The translations under genes and the position numbers were made by a program. A model generated the notes under the pieces. That model was given only the letters and a program-made list of their open reading frames with translations, did not search any database and was not told the origin of the DNA. A stretch of 64,000 nucleotides of DNA from Paroceanicella profunda (GTDB taxonomy: Bacteria; Pseudomonadota; Alphaproteobacteria; Rhodobacterales; Rhodobacteraceae). The stretch spans positions 3,130,501 to 3,194,500 of the forward strand of contig NZ_CP040818.1 of the NCBI RefSeq assembly GCF_005887635.2, read 5' to 3'. This document shows, piece by piece, positions 60,764 to 64,000 of the stretch. Numbering within the stretch: the first letter of the stretch is position 1; every line of letters begins with the position of its first letter.

Positions 60764-61363
60764 ATGGCCGGAAAGCCGCTGAACCCCGTCCTGAAGCTGG
60801 TGCTCGAACTCGGGCCGGTCTTCGCCTTCTTCCTCACATACCGGCTCAGCACGGCCGATCCGGCGCTGCCTGCGGAGCAGGCGGAGCTGGCGCGGATGAT
60901 CTTCGCGACCTCGGTCTTCATCCCGCTGGTGCTGGCGGCGCTGGCGGTGTCCTGGTGGATCAGCCGCACGCTGCCGAAGATGGCCGCGCTCACGGCGCTG
61001 GTGGTGGTGGTGTTCGGCGGGCTCACCATCGCGCTGAAGGACGACACGTTCTTCAAGATGAAACCCACCATCATCTACGGGCTCTTCGCGGTGATCCTCG
61101 GCGTGGGGCTGATGCGCGGGCAGTCCTACCTGCAATACCTCATGGGCGAGGTGTTCCGGATGAAATCCGCGGGATGGATGCTGTTCACCCGGCGCTTCGC
61201 GCTGTATTTCGCCTGCCTCGCGGTGGCGAACGAGCTGGTCTGGCGCACGCAGGACACCGACACCTGGGTGACCTTCCGGACCTTCGTTCTGCCGCTGGCG
61301 ACCTTCGTGTTCATCCTCACCCAGGCGCCCCTGCTGGGCCGCTACATGGAGAAGGACGAGTGA
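60764..61363 (+). CDS. yciB: YciB/IspZ inner-membrane protein
   Basis: A 199-residue protein with about five or six membrane helices. Family text: LVLELGPVFAFFLTY, TLPKMAALTALVVVVFGGLTIALKDDTFFKMKPTIIYGLF, and NELVWRTQDTDTWVTFRTF. YciB affects cell-envelope synthesis and septation in Enterobacteria and Shigella. The ATG at 60764 follows GGGAGACTGAAG. It lies 84 bases after ftsY on the same strand. Confidence 0.93.
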   Translation: MAGKPLNPVLKLVLELGPVFAFFLTYRLSTADPALPAEQAELARMIFATSVFIPLVLAALAVSWWISRTLPKMAALTALVVVVFGGLTIALKDDTFFKMKPTIIYGLFAVILGVGLMRGQSYLQYLMGEVFRMKSAGWMLFTRRFALYFACLAVANELVWRTQDTDTWVTFRTFVLPLATFVFILTQAPLLGRYMEKDE

Positions 61364-61372
61364 TCCGACGGA

Positions 61373-61390
61373 GACCCGCCAGGGCGGGTC
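61373..61390. terminator. Short stem-loop between yciB and ccmG
   Basis: GACCCGC (61373-61379) pairs with GCGGGTC (61384-61390) between two convergent genes. No T-tract follows, so termination is only suggested. Confidence 0.45.
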
Positions 61391-61463
61391 GCGGGTTTCG
61401 TCTCGCCTGACGGCCGCTGCGGCGGCCGGCAGGCTCGGGGGTGTCGGGCCCGGTCCGGGCCCG

Positions 61464-62057
61464 TCATTTTCCTTCGAGAAGCGGGCGGATCCGGCTGTCG
61501 TAGATGGATTTCGTGATCGGGCCCGGGTGGCGCAGCAGCACCTTGCCGCTGCCGTCGATCACGAAGGTCTCCGGCACGCCGTAGAGCCCCCAGTTGATGC
61601 CGTTGCGCCCGGTGGGGTCCGCCCCGATGCGGGTGAACGGGTCGCCCAGGTCCGCGAGGAAGCCCTGCGCATCGCCCGGCTTGTCTTTGTAGTTCACCCC
61701 GTAGATCGGCACGCCGGAGCGCGCGATGGCCATCAGCATCGGGTGCTCGGCCCGGCAGGGCGCGCACCAGCTGGCCCAGAAGTTCACCAGCTTCACGCCG
61801 GGTGCCGAGAGATCGGCCGTTTCGGGCACCGGAGCGCCCTCGATCAGCGGCTCCAGCGCCAGCCCCGGCGCCGCGCGCTGGGTGAGGGCGGAGGGCAGCT
61901 CATCCGGGTTCTGCCGCGACAGCGCCCAGTAGCCCACGCCGAGGAAGATCGCCGCGCAGGCCACCGGCGCCAGCATCCAGGGCCGGAAGCCGGAGGCGCG
62001 GGCCGGGGCGCCGGCCTCCGCCGGCGCGGGCGTGGTGTGGGAGGCGGGGTCACTCAT
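61464..62057 (-). CDS. ccmG: Thiol:disulfide interchange protein for cytochrome c maturation
   Basis: A 197-residue membrane-anchored periplasmic thioredoxin that keeps apocytochrome c cysteines reduced. One N-terminal membrane helix (about 27-46), then a thioredoxin domain with FWASWCAPCRAEHP, the family GVNYKD and GVPETFVIDGSG. The start overlaps the ccmD stop by 8 bases. Its client set includes the diheme cytochrome at 23.4 kb. Confidence 0.95.
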   Translation of the reverse strand: MSDPASHTTPAPAEAGAPARASGFRPWMLAPVACAAIFLGVGYWALSRQNPDELPSALTQRAAPGLALEPLIEGAPVPETADLSAPGVKLVNFWASWCAPCRAEHPMLMAIARSGVPIYGVNYKDKPGDAQGFLADLGDPFTRIGADPTGRNGINWGLYGVPETFVIDGSGKVLLRHPGPITKSIYDSRIRPLLEGK

Positions 62058-62211
62058 CCGGAGGTCTCCTGAGGGCTTCGAGCCGGGCGAGGGCGGCCTT
62101 CACCCGGCGGTGGCGCAGCCAGGAGGCGCCCACCAGCAGCGCCAGTGCCGCCAGCGTCACCCCATAGGCGCCCAGCACCGCGACGGTGTATCTGCCGAGA
62201 TCCGGAAGCAT
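62050..62211 (-). CDS. ccmD: Heme exporter subunit CcmD
   Basis: A 53-residue single-span protein, too short for most gene callers. It begins MLPDLGRYTVAVLGAYGVTL with a membrane helix (about 9-29), and a basic tail WLRHRRVKAALARLEALRR. Length, topology and position between ccmC and ccmG fit CcmD, which helps release holo-CcmE from CcmABC. Its ATG overlaps the ccmC stop by one base, and its 3' end overlaps ccmG by 8 bases. Confidence 0.9.
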   Translation of the reverse strand: MLPDLGRYTVAVLGAYGVTLAALALLVGASWLRHRRVKAALARLEALRRPPDE

Positions 62212-62939
62212 CAGCCTGCCGCCAGCCGCTGGTGCAGGGCGCGGATGCGCCGGGCACGGATCTCGGTGCGGGTGCGCAGCAGCAGCAGCGCGAGGAAGGT
62301 GAGGAAGAACCCGGCCATGCACAGCAGCAGCGGAAACCAGAACACGTCGCTCACGTTCTCGCGCCGGTCCAGCGACATCGAGGCCCCCTGGTGCAGCCCC
62401 TGCGACCAGAAGTTCACCGCGTAGCGCGACAGCAGGGCGAAGAGCGAGCCCACCATCGCCAGAACGGAGGTGAGGTCCGCCGCCTTGTCCGGGTCCTCGA
62501 TCGCCGCCCAGAGCGCGATGTAGCCGAGGTAGAACAGGAACAGCACGAAAAACGAGGTGAGGCGCGGGTCCCATTCCCAGGGCGAGCCCCACATCGGCTG
62601 GCCCCAGAGCGCGCCGGTGAGCAGCGCGATCACCGTCATCACCGCACCCACCGGCGCGGCCGCGCGCGCCGCGAGCACCGAGACATGGTGCCGGCGGATG
62701 AGCCAGACCAGCGAGGCCACGAACATCATCACGTAGATGTTGATCGCCATCATCGCGGCGGGCACGTGCACGAAGAGGATCTTCACCGTGGAGCCCTGAC
62801 GCGCCTCGTCGGGGGTGAGGAAGAAGCCCCAGGCCAGCCCCGGCACGAGGCACAGCACCGCCAGCCCCGCCACCCAGGGCAGGGCCACGCCGGACAGGCG
62901 CATGAAACGGGTCGGGTTCGCGTATTCCCAGAATGACAT
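62211..62939 (-). CDS. ccmC: Heme ABC transporter permease CcmC
   Basis: A 242-residue six-helix protein that attaches heme to CcmE. The tryptophan-rich WGxPMWGSPWEWDPRLTS motif and conserved histidines (FVHVPAAMM and, later, GLHQGASM) are present. The ATG at 62939 (MSFWEYANPTRF) matches the family; a much longer in-frame frame upstream was rejected. A 382-base spacer separates it from ccmB. Confidence 0.95.
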   Translation of the reverse strand: MSFWEYANPTRFMRLSGVALPWVAGLAVLCLVPGLAWGFFLTPDEARQGSTVKILFVHVPAAMMAINIYVMMFVASLVWLIRRHHVSVLAARAAAPVGAVMTVIALLTGALWGQPMWGSPWEWDPRLTSFFVLFLFYLGYIALWAAIEDPDKAADLTSVLAMVGSLFALLSRYAVNFWSQGLHQGASMSLDRRENVSDVFWFPLLLCMAGFFLTFLALLLLRTRTEIRARRIRALHQRLAAG

Positions 62940-63321
62940 GGCGACGTGAATAGCCGCCGTCCTCTCAGCGCGCAATGGGCCGTTGGTCACAGGGGGGGAG
63001 AGCGGGGTCGTCACCGGCGCCCGCACCCCGCACGGTCTCCCCCTTTGTCGGGGATTCTCCGCCCGCGCCGCGGCGGCTCCCGCCGGCCCCGACGCCCGGT
63101 CAGGCGCCGCGCGGCAACGGGCGGGGCGCGAAGACAACCGGACGCGGCCGCCGCCTCGCACCGCCGGAGCGTCGCGCCGCATGCGCCTTGCACCGCCTGC
63201 GCCTCGCACCGCCGGTGCATCGCGCCGGCGGGCAGGTGCGTCAGGCCCGGTGCCCGCGAAGGGAACAGGCGGGGCGCGGCGGCCGCACCCGGCTCCCGGG
63301 ACGGGAGGCCGGGCGCCCGGC
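62940..63321. other. Gene-free spacer within the ccm cluster
   Basis: A GC-rich interval between ccmB and ccmC, which are usually adjacent. It contains related blocks beginning GCCTCGCACCGCC or GCCTTGCACCGCC at 63153, 63185 and 63201 (offsets 32 and 16 bases). No small gene could be supported on either strand. Confidence 0.55.
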
Positions 63322-63990
63322 CTATCGAAGGTTCATGCGCAGGGCCGCGGCGGCGGCGAAGGGGGCGAGGGCGAGGGTGCCGAGGGTGACGGCGCCGAGC
63401 AGCAGCAGGGCGGTCGCCGGGTTCTGCCCGCGGGCGGCGAGATCGACCGCCCTTGCCCCGAAGATCAGCGTGGGAATGTAGAGCGGCAGCACGAGGAGCG
63501 AGAGCAGCAACCCGCCGCGCCTGAGGCCCACCGTGATCGCCGCGCCGGCCGCGCCGATGAAGCTCAGCGCCGGCGTGCCCACGGCGAGTGCCGCCACCAG
63601 CCAGGGCAGCGCCGGCCCGGGCAGCGCCAGCGTGACCGACAGCACCGGGGCCACCAGCAGCAGCGGCAGCCCGGTGGTGAGCCAGTGCGCCAGCGCCTTC
63701 ACCGCCACCACCGCCTCCAGCGGCAGCGGCGCGAGGGCGAGGATGTCGAGCGTGCCGTCCTCGTGATCGGCCTGGAACAGCCGGTCCAGCGAGAGCAGGC
63801 AGGCGAGCAGCGCGGCCACCCAGATCACCCCCGGCGCGATCCGCCCGAGCAGGGCGCTCTCCGGCCCGATTCCCAGCGGCATCAGCAGGATGGTGACGAG
63901 AAAGAAGGCGAGCCCCAGCCCGGCCCCGCCGCCCGAGCGCAGCGCCAGCAGCATCTCGCGCCGCAACAGCGCCAGCACGGCGCCGCTCAC
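63322..63990 (-). CDS. ccmB: Heme exporter protein CcmB
   Basis: A 222-residue six-helix permease subunit of the CcmAB complex for cytochrome c maturation. Family text includes ALLRREMLLALRSGG, GVIWVAALLACLLSLDRLFQADHEDGTLD and LPLYIPTLIFGA. The GTG start at 63990 overlaps the presumed ccmA stop (GTGA). Confidence 0.94.
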   Translation of the reverse strand: MSGAVLALLRREMLLALRSGGGAGLGLAFFLVTILLMPLGIGPESALLGRIAPGVIWVAALLACLLSLDRLFQADHEDGTLDILALAPLPLEAVVAVKALAHWLTTGLPLLLVAPVLSVTLALPGPALPWLVAALAVGTPALSFIGAAGAAITVGLRRGGLLLSLLVLPLYIPTLIFGARAVDLAARGQNPATALLLLGAVTLGTLALAPFAAAAALRMNLR

Positions 63991-64000
63991 AGCCCGTCCT
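63987..64000 (-). CDS. ccmA: Probable last codons of ccmA (rest outside window)
   Basis: The final bases read, on the minus strand, Asp-Gly-Leu-stop, with the TGA inside the ccmB GTGA. This is the usual ccmA-ccmB junction, but too little sequence is present for identification beyond context. Confidence 0.4.

Overview
The window reads as a chromosomal segment of a very GC-rich alphaproteobacterium, most likely Rhodobacterales (Paracoccaceae/Roseobacter relatives). The evidence is lineage-typical gene sets: glyQ–DUF6446–glyS, DUF2849–cysI–DUF934–cysH, purA–DUF2842, a stand-alone DUF1127 protein, serC–serA, a SAM-II riboswitch before metZ, and a ccm cluster. I saw no rRNA, tRNA, CRISPR array, insertion sequence, integrase or phage gene. 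This is core-type chromosome, not a mobile island.

Layout. 1-2.2 kb: the 3' part of an acyl-CoA dehydrogenase, then a spacer made of degenerate repeats, including a decayed copy of the gene's own 3' end. 2.2-5.2 kb: a divergent copper module (copA/cueR) with a textbook 19-bp-spacer MerR-type promoter. 5.3-10 kb: Nudix hydrolase, Pit phosphate transporter, metZ behind a SAM-II riboswitch and attenuator, and folE behind a candidate THF-II (folE) riboswitch. 10.7-20.8 kb: trkH, glyQ–DUF6446–glyS, a PPDK-like protein with a damaged ATP-grasp site, meaB, and a secreted cell-wall hydrolase. 21.5-25.2 kb: urease structural genes ureA–orf37–ureB and ureC, split by an opposing diheme cytochrome c gene and a bidirectional terminator; no ureDEFG is present. 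25.4-30.6 kb: FolB with a kinase-like C-terminal extension, a SulP transporter, a thioredoxin-fold protein, Gph and an unknown gene.

30.8-34.1 kb (minus strand): the sulfate/sulfite assimilation operon DUF2849–cysI–DUF934–cysH. 34.3-36.6 kb: folP–glmM. 37-43.6 kb: a MocR regulator divergent from a DUF1127 gene, then serC, serA, purA and DUF2842. 43.7-52.7 kb: thiamine diphosphokinase, L-serine deaminase, rpiA–gor, hflK–hflC, a DegP-type protease and a [2Fe-2S] ferredoxin. 53-59.3 kb: purD, xseA, and a minus-strand operon in which two paralogous four-cysteine secreted proteins flank a YyaL-type thioredoxin-domain protein. 59.5-64 kb: ftsY, yciB/ispZ and the ccm genes ccmG–ccmD–ccmC and ccmB, running off the right edge into ccmA.

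Functional threads: sulfur and one-carbon metabolism (SulP, CysI/CysH, MetZ, SerA/SerC, SdaA, FolE/FolB/FolP), redox and metal handling (CopA/CueR, Gor, ferredoxin, Ccm), and membrane-protein quality control (FtsY, HflKC, DegP). Several long spacers (for example 1364-2208, 20764-21476, 36619-37129, 52806-53287, 62940-63321) contain no credible gene but hold degenerate tandem repeats of different unit length. This is an unusual recurring property of the segment.
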